DNA of 64,000 bases from Anaerolineae bacterium (GCA_023382655.1 JAHDWK010000017.1:62001-126000); one strand, 5' to 3'; positions 17,063-26,538 are shown, counted from the stretch's first letter. Made by a program: numbers and translations. Notes: generated by a model from the sequence alone, not told the origin.

Positions 17063-17959
17063 ATGGTCAGTAAACCCACCCCGCCACCCATCGTCCCCCA
17101 TCAGATGCGGCACATTGATCTGTTTATCAACCGCACGGCCGTGTATGGGGCGCTCACGGCCGTCATCATTTTGCTCTACATCCTGGTGGTGGGGGTATTG
17201 GGCATCTTTTTCCGCCATAGTGGCAACTGGCTGCTGGGGATAGTAGCCACCGGGTTGATCGCCGTCTTGTTTGACCCGCTGCGCCGTGATTTGCAGCGCC
17301 GCGTCAATCACCTGATGTACGGCCGTCGTGACGAACCCATGGCCGTGTTGGCTCAATTAGGCGAACGGCTGGCCCAGGCCGCCGACCCCGAAACGATTCT
17401 GCCCACGGCCGTACAAACCATCGCCCGCTCCCTTAAACTCCCCTACGTCGCCATCACCCTGGAACAGAACGGCCAACCTCAAACCGCTGCCATATTCCCG
17501 CCCACACCTCCTCACCCCGCGCTGCCCCCAGCGCCCACCTTATCACCTGCTCCCCGCCTCACCCTTCCCCTCGTCTACCAATCGCAAACCATCGGCCAAC
17601 TACTGGTAGCGCCACGCGACGGCGAGGCAGCCTTCAGCCCGCGGGAGATGACACTGCTGCAAGAGGTAGCCCGGCAAACGGCCGTCGCCGCCCACACCCT
17701 CCACCTGCACCGGACACTGCGCCAGACACGCCAACAGTTAGTCGCAGCCCAGGCTGAAGAGCGCCGCCGCATCAGCCGCACCTTACGCGATGGCCTGGGT
17801 GCGCAGTTAGCCGCCCTGCTCATCCAGGCCGACACCACGCGCCAGGATTTACAAACAAACCCGGATACGGCCGTGTCTGACATTCAATTGCTCAAAAGTG
17901 GCACACAGACGGCCGTGCAAACGGTGCGGTCACTGGTGCAAAGCCTGACAAACCGGTAA
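17063..17959 (+). CDS. Degenerate NarL-type sensor kinase (no phospho-accepting His, no ATPase domain)
   Basis: 298 residues. Two N-terminal helices, a GAF-like region (about 100–205) and a HisKA_3 dimerisation helix near 235–250. It aligns with the middle of the full kinase at 19026–21146 (IDLFINRT against IDLLINRT, then ATGLIAVLF and so on). The kinase motif normally reads RDLHDGLG; here it reads RTLRDGLG, so residue 242 is Arg (CGC) where His (CAC) is expected, one base change. The HATPase_c domain is absent. It cannot autophosphorylate; it may act as a sensor partner of the full kinase or be decaying. Its stop lies in the next repeat. Confidence 0.75.
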   Translation: MVSKPTPPPIVPHQMRHIDLFINRTAVYGALTAVIILLYILVVGVLGIFFRHSGNWLLGIVATGLIAVLFDPLRRDLQRRVNHLMYGRRDEPMAVLAQLGERLAQAADPETILPTAVQTIARSLKLPYVAITLEQNGQPQTAAIFPPTPPHPALPPAPTLSPAPRLTLPLVYQSQTIGQLLVAPRDGEAAFSPREMTLLQEVARQTAVAAHTLHLHRTLRQTRQQLVAAQAEERRRISRTLRDGLGAQLAALLIQADTTRQDLQTNPDTAVSDIQLLKSGTQTAVQTVRSLVQSLTNR

Positions 17960-18015
17960 TCGGTGAACAGTAATCGGTAAACGGTTAGGAGACCGATAAC
18001 CGATTACCGATTACC
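17957..18015. repeat. Stuttered palindrome (TAATCGG words)
   Basis: Iterated words of the type GGTAATCGG on the left are mirrored by CCGATTACC words on the right around AGGAGA. The stop codon TAA of the degenerate kinase (17957–17959) is part of the first word. The RBS of the cytochrome gene follows within 15 bases. Confidence 0.6.
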
Positions 18016-18028
18016 AGAAAAGAGATCA

Positions 18029-18940
18029 ATGAAACAAAAGGCTCTCGGCTGCCTGGCCCTTCTCATCGCCGTGCCGCTTTTATGCGGTGGGTTGGTTTTT
18101 GCCTTTTCCGAATACCAGATTCGGCGTGTTTATGACATTCCGGCGGTCAGCCTGACCATTCCCGCCGACGAGGCTTCTCTGGCGCGGGGCAAACATCTGG
18201 TGGAAGTCATCGGCGGCTGCCCGGAGTGCCATGGGTACAGACTACAAGGCAGACCCGATTTTTTGAATGTGCCGCTCATCGGCCAGATTCCGGCGGCCAA
18301 CCTGACGCCACACCAGACGGGTGTGGGCAGCGTCTACACAACAGCGGATTGGGAACGGGCTATCCGGCATGGGGTGGGGCATGACGGCCGTGCCCTCATT
18401 GGCGTCTCTTCCAGCGCCCTACAGCATCTCAGTGACGCCGATGTGTCCGCCATCATTGCTTATATGCAGATAATCCCGCCCGGCAAACGGGAGATTCCGC
18501 CGCGCCAATTGGGGCTATTGGCCCGGCCATTTATCCTGATCTCTCTGCTGCTGCCGGAAGCAGAAAATGACATTATGCCGGCACTGGTGATTGATCACTA
18601 CGCCTCCCAACCGCCCGCGCCGGAGCCGGGAATTACGGTGGCGTACGGCCGTTACCTGGTTTTGCTCACCTGCGTGGAGTGCCACAAAGCCGACCTGGGC
18701 GGCGGCAGCGAACCAGGCGAGGGCATGAACATTACCACCGGCGGTAATCTGGGCCATTGGACGGAAACGGAGTTCATCTGGGCCATCAAAACCGGGCGCA
18801 CACCAGAAGGCAACTCGTTGAATGTGACCTACATGCCCCAAGACCGGCTACGGCATTTGACGGAGGACGAGTTGAAGGCCATCTGGCTCTACATTCAATC
18901 CATTCCGCCGGTGGTACGGGAAAGAGCACCGGGTCAGTAG
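18029..18940 (+). CDS. Diheme cytochrome c
   Basis: 303 residues with an N-terminal signal-anchor helix (about 6–26). Two CxxCH heme sites: CPECH near residue 64 and CVECH near 214, each in its own class I cytochrome c domain with a distal Met-containing loop. It carries electrons on the outer face of the membrane; the partner oxidase or dehydrogenase is not in this window. It sits between the degenerate and full sensor kinases. The stop codon TAG is the first part of a GTAGGGGC repeat. Confidence 0.85.
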   Translation: MKQKALGCLALLIAVPLLCGGLVFAFSEYQIRRVYDIPAVSLTIPADEASLARGKHLVEVIGGCPECHGYRLQGRPDFLNVPLIGQIPAANLTPHQTGVGSVYTTADWERAIRHGVGHDGRALIGVSSSALQHLSDADVSAIIAYMQIIPPGKREIPPRQLGLLARPFILISLLLPEAENDIMPALVIDHYASQPPAPEPGITVAYGRYLVLLTCVECHKADLGGGSEPGEGMNITTGGNLGHWTETEFIWAIKTGRTPEGNSLNVTYMPQDRLRHLTEDELKAIWLYIQSIPPVVRERAPGQ

Positions 18941-19015
18941 GGGCAGGCCTTGTGCCTGCCCATGTTGGCAATGATAAAAAGGCAACAAGAGGGCGACCAC
19001 CAGGGTCGCCCCTAC
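18937..19015. repeat. GTAG/CTAC-ended REP element, copy 1
   Basis: Ends GTAGGGGC (18937) and GCCCCTAC (19008–19015). Inside are two hairpins, one around GGCAGGC/GCCTGCC and one around GGGCGACC/GGTCGCCC. It overlaps the cytochrome stop codon and ends 10 bases before the kinase start. Confidence 0.65.
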
Positions 19016-19025
19016 AGATGCAAAA

Positions 19026-21146
19026 ATGGAACAGACAGGTTTACACCAGGAGTTCACCCCCTTGCCATCACCACGCTGGTTACGGCCGTTTCGGGTTGCC
19101 TGGCTGCTGTTGGCGCTGTTGGTCACGGCCGTTGTCCTGCCTGGCCTGGCGGCTTACCATGCCTACCTGGTGACGTTTTACACTGATAGTTTTCAAGACA
19201 TTGGGCTTGATCCGGGGCGCTATGCCGGCTATGTGGTAGTTCTGGACACGGTTGTGATTCTGGCACATTTGCTGCTGGCCGGGTTGATTGTGCGGCGGCG
19301 ACCCCACGAAGGTATGGCGCTGCTCACGGCTGTGACGCTGACCGCCAACAGCGCCGTCATCCCCATTGCCGGCTTTGTGCGTACCTTGAACAACGAACCG
19401 CTGTTTCAAGCTGCCAGCTACCTGGTGCTCTACCTGGGGCTGGTGACCAGTGTGTGGATGTTGTATTTGTTCCCGGACGGCCGTTTCGTACCCCGTTGGA
19501 CGCGGATAACAGCCATGATGTGGGCGCTGCTCATCCTGCCGCCGCTGACGCTGCCCGGCTCTGTCCTGGATATGAGCCAGTGGCCCTGGCCGCTACAAGC
19601 CGGGCTGCTGCTGTTTTGGTGCGGCGTGGGCGTGTGGGCGCAGCTAGACCGGTATGAACATGTGGCCGACCCGGTGCAAAAACAGCAGATGAAATGGGCG
19701 GCGCTGGGGCTGCTGGTGGCCGCCGCTGCCCCCTTCACCTATTACTTTCTGCTATTTGTCTCCCCGGCGGTAGATGTGCCCCAGGTGCCCAATCTCTTTC
19801 AGCAGCGATTGGGTACCGAACTGTTTACAGCGTTGGTGACGCTGCGTTTTGTGGGGTTAACGGCCGTGCGCCTGCTCTCTCTGCTCTTTCCCCTCTCCTT
19901 TGCCATTGCCATCTTGCGTTACCGGCTTTGGGATATTGACCTGCTCATCAATCGCACACTGGTATACAGCCTGCTCAGCGCCTTTATCATTGGCGCCTAC
20001 GTGCTGCTGGTGGGGCTGGCGGGGGTCCTCTTCCCCCTGCAAAACAACTTTCTCCTGACCATTGCCGCCACCGGCCTGATCGCCATTCTCTTCCAACCGC
20101 TGCGAGCGCGTTTGCAGGCGCGGGTCAACCTCTGGATATACGGCAAACCGGAAGACCCCATGACGGCGCTGGCAAAATTGGGTGAACAATTGGAAGCCAC
20201 GGCCGTGCCCGCCCAAACCCTGCCTACCCTGCTAGAAACCATCGCCCAATCCCTGCCCTCCCCTTATACGGCCATTGCCATGCCCACCATGGCTCAGATT
20301 ATCACCAGTGTGGGTCAGCCAACGGCCGTGCCGCCACATCCCTTTCCCCTATTTCACCAGGCCACAACCATCGGCTGGCTGCTGGTTGCGCCAGCTACGG
20401 CAGAAGGCAGGTTTTCACCAGACCAGGAGCAACTGCTGCAACATGTGGCCCGACAGGTGGGCACGGCCGTACACATCCTCAAGCTCACCACCGACTTGCA
20501 GCAGGCGAATGACCAACTGTGGCAGACCGAGCAGGCAGAGCGACTGCGACTGCGCCGCGATTTACACGATGGTCTCGGCCCGGCATTGGCCGGTCTGGCG
20601 CTCAAATTAGACGCAGCCCGTAACTACGCTGCCCAAAATCCCGCGGCGGCTGACCAGCTATTGCAGGAATACAAAACACAGACCGGGGAGATCATTCGGG
20701 ACATCCGGCGCATCGTGCATGATTTACGGCCGTCCGCTCTGGATCAACTGGGTTTACTCTCGGCTTTACAAGAGTTCGTGGCCCAGAATAGCAACGGCCT
20801 ACCCGCAGCCGCTTCGGGCCGTACCCACCTGTCCCTGATCGCCCCCGCCGAAATTCCTGCCTTGCCTGCGGCAACTGAGGTTGCCGTGTATCGCATCGCC
20901 ACCGAAGCCATCACCAACAGCCAACGCCATGCCCAGGCAAAACAGTGTACGGTACAAGTGGCCGTAGATGACCGCCTCACCCTGGAAATCCACGATGACG
21001 GCGTGGGGCTGCCCGCTGGCTACCAGCCCGGCGTCGGGTTATCATCCATGCGCGAGCGAGCGGAAGAATTAGGCGGCTCGTTCACGATTGTATCTGATGC
21101 GGGTGGGACGGCCGTCACGGCCGTCTTGCCGCTATCAAATTCGTAG
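19026..21146 (+). CDS. NarL-type sensor histidine kinase
   Basis: 706 residues, inner membrane. About eight N-terminal hydrophobic helices to residue 345, a GAF-like region, a HisKA_3 domain with phospho-accepting His 514 in RDLHDGLG, then HATPase_c with N box AITNSQRHA, G1 DDGVGLP and G2 GVGLSSMRER. It would phosphorylate the response regulator encoded 54 bp downstream. The signal is unknown; the adjacent cytochrome hints at redox or respiration but this is inference. The stop codon lies inside a REP element at 21143. Confidence 0.9.
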   Translation: MEQTGLHQEFTPLPSPRWLRPFRVAWLLLALLVTAVVLPGLAAYHAYLVTFYTDSFQDIGLDPGRYAGYVVVLDTVVILAHLLLAGLIVRRRPHEGMALLTAVTLTANSAVIPIAGFVRTLNNEPLFQAASYLVLYLGLVTSVWMLYLFPDGRFVPRWTRITAMMWALLILPPLTLPGSVLDMSQWPWPLQAGLLLFWCGVGVWAQLDRYEHVADPVQKQQMKWAALGLLVAAAAPFTYYFLLFVSPAVDVPQVPNLFQQRLGTELFTALVTLRFVGLTAVRLLSLLFPLSFAIAILRYRLWDIDLLINRTLVYSLLSAFIIGAYVLLVGLAGVLFPLQNNFLLTIAATGLIAILFQPLRARLQARVNLWIYGKPEDPMTALAKLGEQLEATAVPAQTLPTLLETIAQSLPSPYTAIAMPTMAQIITSVGQPTAVPPHPFPLFHQATTIGWLLVAPATAEGRFSPDQEQLLQHVARQVGTAVHILKLTTDLQQANDQLWQTEQAERLRLRRDLHDGLGPALAGLALKLDAARNYAAQNPAAADQLLQEYKTQTGEIIRDIRRIVHDLRPSALDQLGLLSALQEFVAQNSNGLPAAASGRTHLSLIAPAEIPALPAATEVAVYRIATEAITNSQRHAQAKQCTVQVAVDDRLTLEIHDDGVGLPAGYQPGVGLSSMRERAEELGGSFTIVSDAGGTAVTAVLPLSNS

Positions 21147-21187
21147 TAGGCAATTTATCGCCGTCAAGGGCGATGAATCGCTCACTA
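21143..21187. repeat. GTAG/CTAC-ended REP element, copy 2
   Basis: Runs from GTAGTAGGC to TCACTAC with inner words ATTTATCGCC and GGGCGATGAATCGC. It is closely similar to 33521–33567. It contains the sensor kinase stop codon (TAG, 21144–21146) and ends 13 bases before the response regulator start. Confidence 0.65.
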
Positions 21188-21200
21188 CAAGCCTGTTTTT

Positions 21201-21860
21201 ATGACCGATCCGATTCACATCCTCATTGCCGATGACCACACGCTTTTCCGCGACGGCTTAAAGGCGTTGTTTGGCTCTTTGCCCGATACCGAAGTTGTTG
21301 GCGAGGCAGCCAGCGGCACGGAAGCAGTGACCCTGGCGGAAAAATTACAGCCCGATGTGGTGTTGATGGATATTCAAATGCCAGGGTTGAACGGTATTGA
21401 AGCCACCCGCCAGATTGTGCAAACCAGCCCGCACATTGGCGTCATTGTCGTTACCATGTTTGATGACGACGACTCCGTCTTTGCCGCTATGCGTGCCGGC
21501 GCGCGGGGGTATGTGCTGAAAGGGGCTGACCAGGAGGAGATGTTGCGTACCATCCAGGCGGTGGCGCGGGGCGAAGCTCTCTTTGGCCCAACCATTGCCA
21601 CCCGTCTGCAAAGCTACTTCGCCGCCCCCAGACCGGGCGCACCGCCCGAAGCCTTCCCTGATCTGACAGAACGGGAACGAGAATTACTGGCTCTACTGGC
21701 TCAGGGGTTCAACAACGCCGACATCGCCCGCCAGTTGCACATTAGCATCAAGACGGTACGCAACCATGTTTCCAACATTTTTAGCAAGTTACAGGTGGTA
21801 GACCGGGCACAGGCGATCATACGGGCACGAGAGGCGGGAATTGGGCACATAGGAACGTGA
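21201..21860 (+). CDS. NarL/LuxR-family response regulator
   Basis: 219 residues. Receiver domain with phosphorylation site Asp 57 (VLMDIQMPG), acidic pair IADDH near residue 9, and the conserved Lys in VLKGA. The C-terminal LuxR helix-turn-helix starts at LTERERELL and includes the recognition helix around IKTVRNHVS. It is paired with the kinase just upstream and binds DNA when phosphorylated. Targets are not evident. Confidence 0.93.
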   Translation: MTDPIHILIADDHTLFRDGLKALFGSLPDTEVVGEAASGTEAVTLAEKLQPDVVLMDIQMPGLNGIEATRQIVQTSPHIGVIVVTMFDDDDSVFAAMRAGARGYVLKGADQEEMLRTIQAVARGEALFGPTIATRLQSYFAAPRPGAPPEAFPDLTERERELLALLAQGFNNADIARQLHISIKTVRNHVSNIFSKLQVVDRAQAIIRAREAGIGHIGT

Positions 21861-21862
21861 GC

Positions 21863-21916
21863 CGTGATGCGTGATGCGTGACCCGTGATTTCACGCATCA
21901 CGGATTACGCATCACG
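21863..21916. repeat. Stuttered palindrome (GTGATGC words), copy 1
   Basis: Two 26-base arms around TT, made of repeated CGTGATG/CGTGACC words. The left arm is identical over 26 bp to the left arm of 26474–26525. It lies between convergent genes, and the stop codon of the leftward XRE–NB-ARC gene (21898–21900) is inside the right arm. Confidence 0.7.
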
Positions 21917-24312
21917 ATCCCCACTGCTTCTACCACTGACAGCGTTTCTCCTTCCGCCCACGCCTGGTTAAAGGCGACCTCGCCCATTTGCGCCTGCAAG
22001 AGGGCCAGATTTTCTTCGGCTTCGGCCTGGGCGGCCGGGGCGCTGACTTTGCCTATGGCTTGCTGTAATTTGTAAGAGGCGGCGATGAGGCGCACGGCCG
22101 TGACCGGATCACCTAAATGTTGCATTGCTTCGGCCGCGCCACCCAATGAGTTGATCAACCCCGGCTGGTCACCCAACTCCTGGCGAATTCGCACGGTTTC
22201 CTGAAAAGAGGCCAGCGCCCCGGCATAATCACCCAACGAGAGCTGCACCGTGCCCCGGCCGTGCAAGCCGCGAGACAGCACCCTGGTGTTCTGCATCTCC
22301 CGGCTAATCAGTTCGACTTCGTGGTAGAGGGCTTCGGCACGGCCGTATTCCTGGAGCTGCCAGGCCACAATTGCCAGATTGTTGAGGGTGGAGAGCAGTT
22401 GGGCCGGGTCGCCCAACCGGCGGCGAACGGCCAATGATCGTTCCAAAAGCGTACTTGCCTCGGCCAGGTTGGCCTGGCTGCTGGCCAGGATCGCCAGATT
22501 TTCCAATGAGCGGCTCAGGCCCACCTCGTCCCCAATGGTTTCCTGAATCGCCAAAGCCTGCTCCTGAAGGGTACGCGCCGCCACCAGGTCGCCTTGCAGC
22601 CGGGCCAGCCAGCCCACATCGTTCAGCAAATGGCCGCGTATCTGGCTGGGCGTGCTGTCTAAGGCCAGAACTGTTTCCAGCCAGTGCCGCCCTTCTTGAA
22701 TGTAGCCGCGTGTGTCCCAAAAGTCGCACATGGTCTGGGCCAATTGCATAGCAAAGGGGGCTCGTGTTGGCGTTTCCGTCGCCCAGGTCAGGGCGGCGCG
22801 GAAGTTGTTGTGTTCCAGTTCCAGCCGTTTCATCCAGGCGGACTGGTCACCGCCCTGAGATATGTGTGCACTGCCCATTTGCGCCAGTTGCCGGTAGTGA
22901 TGGGCGTGTGCCTGGCGGGTGGCCTCTAGCCGGCCGCTGGCTTGTAGCTGCTGTCGGGCGTATTCATGCAAGGAGGCCAGCATCTCAAAACGCACCTCAC
23001 CAACGGCCGTCACCTCATACAGCAGCAGGCTCTTTTCCACGAGTAGTTGCAGGTGGGAGCGGATGGTCTGGCTGTCGGGGAGGTTTTCGGCGGGGGAGAG
23101 GTGGCCGGTCACGCCGGCATTGAGCGCAACCGAAATGGCCGTGACCGCTTCCAGATCACACCCGCCCACAAACACACCCAACGTATCAAACAGCCACCGT
23201 TGCCCCGCACCCAAGAGCGTGTAGCTCCACTCAATGGCCCCACTGAGCGACTGCTGGCGGGGGCTGAGGTCACGCGGGCCGCCGGTCAGCGCGGCCAAAC
23301 GATCACGCAGCTGGTCCAAAATCTGGTGTGGCGGCAGCCATTTTGTCTGGGCGGCGGCCATCTCAATAGCCAGCGGCAGGCCATCCAGCCAGGCGCAAAT
23401 GTGGGCCACATCGGCCATGTTCTCCGGCGTCAGTTGGAACTCCAGCCGGGCGGCGCGTGCCCGCTCTTTGAAAAGCTGAATGGCCGCGTAACGGCCGTAA
23501 AAAGCGCTGGCCGGGGTCACAGGCAGATTATTAACGTCCGGCAGGGGGAGCGGCGGCACGGGGAATTCATATTCGCCATAGAGGTGGAGCAGTTCGCGGC
23601 TGGTGACGAGCACTTTCAGACCGGCGGCGGCGGCCAACCAATCGGTGACAAAGGGGGCGGCGGCTGTGACCTGCTCAAAGTTGTCCAGCACCAGCAGCAG
23701 CCGTTTGCCAGATAGAAATGTTTTCAGGGTGGCGTAGAGGGGCTGACCGCTGCCAGGAATTTCGCGCACACCCAACACCTGGGCCACGGCCGTGACCACC
23801 AATGGCGGTTCGCTGATGGGCGCTAAGGGAACGAAGTAGACTCCATCGGGGAACAGCCCACTTTCGGCCAGCCGGTTGGCGGCGGCGATGCTGAGCCGGG
23901 TTTTGCCCACGCCGGGTGGCCCGCTGAGGGTGAGCAGGCGCACACCTTCTTCATGCAGCAGGTCGCTCACGGCCGTGACCTCCTGTTTACGCCCGACCAA
24001 ACTGGTCAGCGGCGCAGGCAGGTGGGTGGCGGGTGGGGGCGTTGGGGAGGCAGTCGGTGGAGAGGCAGTCGGTGGATAGGCAGCGGCGTCGCCACGCGCA
24101 AAACGCACAAACGCTTCCTGTTCGGCCGGGGGCACGTTCAGGGCGGCGGCGAGAGAGAGGGCCAGTTCGGGCGACGGCCGTAGCTCCCCCGCTTCCAACC
24201 GGCGCACCATACTCGCCGAACAGTGCGCCCGCCGCGCCAACGCCTCCCGCGACAAATCCTGCGTTTTCCGCTGTCGCCTGAGCCACGCGCCAAATGCATC
24301 CTGATCATCCAT
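21898..24312 (-). CDS. XRE–NB-ARC–TPR regulator (STAND family)
   Basis: 804 residues. N-terminal XRE-type helix-turn-helix (about 8–65), proline-rich linker, NB-ARC ATPase from about 105 with P-loop GPPGVGKT near 128 and Walker B LLLVLDN near 205, a winged-helix region, then TPR repeats from about 480 to 780. Cytosolic, probably a ligand-gated transcription factor. This domain order is common in Chloroflexota and Actinomycetota. The stop codon is within a stuttered palindrome. Neighbours give no hint of the regulon. Confidence 0.88.
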   Translation of the reverse strand: MDDQDAFGAWLRRQRKTQDLSREALARRAHCSASMVRRLEAGELRPSPELALSLAAALNVPPAEQEAFVRFARGDAAAYPPTASPPTASPTPPPATHLPAPLTSLVGRKQEVTAVSDLLHEEGVRLLTLSGPPGVGKTRLSIAAANRLAESGLFPDGVYFVPLAPISEPPLVVTAVAQVLGVREIPGSGQPLYATLKTFLSGKRLLLVLDNFEQVTAAAPFVTDWLAAAAGLKVLVTSRELLHLYGEYEFPVPPLPLPDVNNLPVTPASAFYGRYAAIQLFKERARAARLEFQLTPENMADVAHICAWLDGLPLAIEMAAAQTKWLPPHQILDQLRDRLAALTGGPRDLSPRQQSLSGAIEWSYTLLGAGQRWLFDTLGVFVGGCDLEAVTAISVALNAGVTGHLSPAENLPDSQTIRSHLQLLVEKSLLLYEVTAVGEVRFEMLASLHEYARQQLQASGRLEATRQAHAHHYRQLAQMGSAHISQGGDQSAWMKRLELEHNNFRAALTWATETPTRAPFAMQLAQTMCDFWDTRGYIQEGRHWLETVLALDSTPSQIRGHLLNDVGWLARLQGDLVAARTLQEQALAIQETIGDEVGLSRSLENLAILASSQANLAEASTLLERSLAVRRRLGDPAQLLSTLNNLAIVAWQLQEYGRAEALYHEVELISREMQNTRVLSRGLHGRGTVQLSLGDYAGALASFQETVRIRQELGDQPGLINSLGGAAEAMQHLGDPVTAVRLIAASYKLQQAIGKVSAPAAQAEAEENLALLQAQMGEVAFNQAWAEGETLSVVEAVGIVMRNP

Positions 24313-24379
24313 AACAGGTGGATTATAACGAACAAGTTACGCCAATGCCCGGTATAGCTACGGCAATGGCATTTTCGCT

Positions 24380-24420
24380 AAAAAAAAGACCCGAAGGGTT
24401 TTTGAAACCCTTCGGGTCTT
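24380..24420 (-). terminator. Intrinsic terminator after beta-helix gene
   Basis: AAGACCCGAAGGGTTT (24386–24401) pairs perfectly with its complement at 24405–24420; read leftward the stem is followed by at least seven T. It ends transcription of the leftward beta-helix gene. Confidence 0.85.
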
Positions 24421-24486
24421 CTGTCTAGCGAGGCGGCAACCAATCGTCGTCGCCACCTGTCGTTGGAGCTAGTTTGTTCATGGTGA

Positions 24487-26310
24487 TCATGGCCACATCC
24501 CCTCGCCGTTTTCATACGCGCCGATGTCACAGCGTTCCTCGCCGTCACCGTCCCCCTCCAGGTGGCGGCTCCAACCGCGCTGGTCTTTCTCCAACAGTTG
24601 GCCTTGCCCGTCCTGGCAGCCGTTGGGGTGTGCGGCTTCCACAGCCGGGCTGCCCAAGGGAATAGCATGTGTCCAGGTCAGGCCGCCGTTGTCTTGCAAC
24701 GGATCAAGCTGCGCATCCTGGCCGATGATGTTGCCGGTGGGGTCGCCGCCCACGCTGCAACCGCTGACCGATTCGATGAGGTTGTAACCATCGGAATAGA
24801 GGCTGCCAAAACAATCATCAGGCGTGCTGCTGCCGGGGCGGATATTATCGGCCAGCAGGCTGTTTTGCAGCCGCACACCACCAGCCTGATTTTGGTTAAA
24901 GATGCCGCCGCCCGCGCCACGGCCGTCGCCATCCCCATCCGCCTCATTCAGGGCAATGGTCGCATTGTAAAGAGAGACATCGCCCTTCTCGTTGTAGATG
25001 CCGCCGCCATCAATCGCCGCTTTATTGGAGGATACGGTACTGTTGATGAGGAAAAGGTTAGCATGACCGTTGCCACCATAATCGTGGTTAAAAATACCAG
25101 CGCCGCGCATCGCGTTGTTGTCGCTCACGGTACTCTGGATGAGGGTCAGGTCGCCATACCAATGATACAGGCCACCGCCGTCAGGGACGGCGTAGTTATC
25201 GCTGATGGTGGTGCGGGTAATAATGGTTTCCCCTTGCCCATTATAGAGACCGCCACCAATGCGGGCGCTGTTATCACGAATTTCGCTGTCGGTTATTTCG
25301 GCTTTGTCACCGCTTAAGTAGATGCCGCCACCGCCTTCGCCTACGTTGATGTCGGCCATATTGCCGGTGACGGTGCTTTCACTCAGTTTCAGGGTAGCGG
25401 CCGTACCCACCAAAACACCGCCCCCGGCCGTCGCGGCGTAATTATCCACAATACTGCTCTTATAAATGTGCAGCCAACCATTGGAGACATACACACCACC
25501 GCCGTATTCGGCCGAATCGTTACCGGCGATTGTGCTGTGGTCAATGGCTACACCACCGCTCATGGAAAAAATACCCCCGCCGTCGCTAAAGTTGCCGTTG
25601 CCTTTGTTCTCCAATAACAAACTGCCGCTTACCAACAGATCGGTATCGCTGTTGTAGATGGCCCCGCCAAAACCAAAGCTGCCCTTGGCCTCATTGTAAG
25701 CCAGGGTGCTGCCGATCACGTCTAAACGGCCGTCATCATTGTAAATCGCTCCACCGCCCCAATAAGTGGAGACGCTGTAAAGAATCTGGCTGGCGTCGAG
25801 GGTCAAGACCATACCCTGATTGTAAATCGCGCCGCCCCGGTCACTCTGGCCGTTCACCAGGGTGACGCCCTCTATATGCACAAAATAGGTCACCAGCGGG
25901 TGGCCGATGAGGTGAAAAATACGGTCGTTGAGGGCGGCCCCATTACCGTCAATAACCGTATTAGCCGCACCCGCCCCGCGAATGGTAACAAAGCCAGTAA
26001 TATCCAGATCGCCTCTGAAGGCGTTGTCATCCGTGCCCACGCGGGTGAGTGTGAAGGTCCCGGCCGGCAAGATAATGGTCTCTTCACAGCCGTAGTCCCC
26101 ACCACAATAGGCATTGGATTCCTGCACGGCCGCCCGCAACGTACACGTCCCTTTGCGTGAGCCACAAACGCCATCGCCGGGATTAAGGTCAGGCAGATCG
26201 GCCGTGTCGTTGACGGTGAAAACGGTAGCGGCGGCTTTGGCCGGGCTGGTCAGGGACAGGAGAAGGACGGTGAGAAAAAGGCCAATCAACAAGAAGTGGT
26301 TGTTCATCAA
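24487..26310 (-). CDS. Secreted right-handed beta-helix protein with CSLREA-type start
   Basis: 607 residues. Signal peptide about 1–27, then the CSLREA-like segment (FTVNDTAD ... CTLRAAVQESNA) at about 33–65. Parallel beta-helix repeats fill the rest (recurrent GGGI/AIYN units, as in Pectate-lyase-superfamily and polymorphic outer membrane proteins), ending with DIGAYE. Exported, probably on the cell surface or filament sheath. No catalytic residues were recognised, so adhesion or structure is as likely as polysaccharide cleavage. It has its own terminator. Confidence 0.8.
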   Translation of the reverse strand: MMNNHFLLIGLFLTVLLLSLTSPAKAAATVFTVNDTADLPDLNPGDGVCGSRKGTCTLRAAVQESNAYCGGDYGCEETIILPAGTFTLTRVGTDDNAFRGDLDITGFVTIRGAGAANTVIDGNGAALNDRIFHLIGHPLVTYFVHIEGVTLVNGQSDRGGAIYNQGMVLTLDASQILYSVSTYWGGGAIYNDDGRLDVIGSTLAYNEAKGSFGFGGAIYNSDTDLLVSGSLLLENKGNGNFSDGGGIFSMSGGVAIDHSTIAGNDSAEYGGGVYVSNGWLHIYKSSIVDNYAATAGGGVLVGTAATLKLSESTVTGNMADINVGEGGGGIYLSGDKAEITDSEIRDNSARIGGGLYNGQGETIITRTTISDNYAVPDGGGLYHWYGDLTLIQSTVSDNNAMRGAGIFNHDYGGNGHANLFLINSTVSSNKAAIDGGGIYNEKGDVSLYNATIALNEADGDGDGRGAGGGIFNQNQAGGVRLQNSLLADNIRPGSSTPDDCFGSLYSDGYNLIESVSGCSVGGDPTGNIIGQDAQLDPLQDNGGLTWTHAIPLGSPAVEAAHPNGCQDGQGQLLEKDQRGWSRHLEGDGDGEERCDIGAYENGEGMWP

Positions 26311-26334
26311 ATGCTCCTTATTATATCTTTCGAC

Positions 26335-26370
26335 AAGACCCTAAGGGTTTTCTGAAACCCTTAGGGTCTT
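26335..26370. repeat. 16-bp stem hairpin (AAGACCC family)
   Basis: AAGACCCTAAGGGTTT and its complement around TCTG. It differs by one base per arm from the terminator at 24386. It lies 25 bases upstream of the beta-helix start and has no T run. The rest of the spacer 26311–26538 holds inverted TGTCA/TGACA words at 26427–26443 and a stuttered palindrome. Confidence 0.6.
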
Positions 26371-26473
26371 ACAAGAACAATCAGTTGACTACCACTTCAA
26401 GATAAGGGGTGATGCGTGTGTTGTCAGTGTCAAATTATGACACTCTTTTTGACACAAAAGGGTGGGGAGTTTT

Positions 26474-26525
26474 CGTGATGCGTGATGCGTGACCCGTGAA
26501 TAACCGTCACGCATCACGCATCACG
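26474..26525. repeat. Stuttered palindrome (GTGATGC words), copy 2
   Basis: The left arm 26474–26499 is identical to 21863–21888. The right arm is TCACGCATCACGCATCACG at 26507. It sits 14 bases beyond the stop of the leftward amine oxidase gene. Confidence 0.7.
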
Positions 26526-26538
26526 TCAGGGTACGGGT

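Noticed and set aside
21863..21916. GTGATGC word repeats considered as a CRISPR or iteron array
   Set aside because: No spacers of even length; the words form one hairpin, and no replication or Cas gene is near.
24562..25317. 251-codon ORF on the + strand opposite the beta-helix gene
   Set aside because: Its regular look comes from the repeat structure of the beta-helix gene on the other strand.
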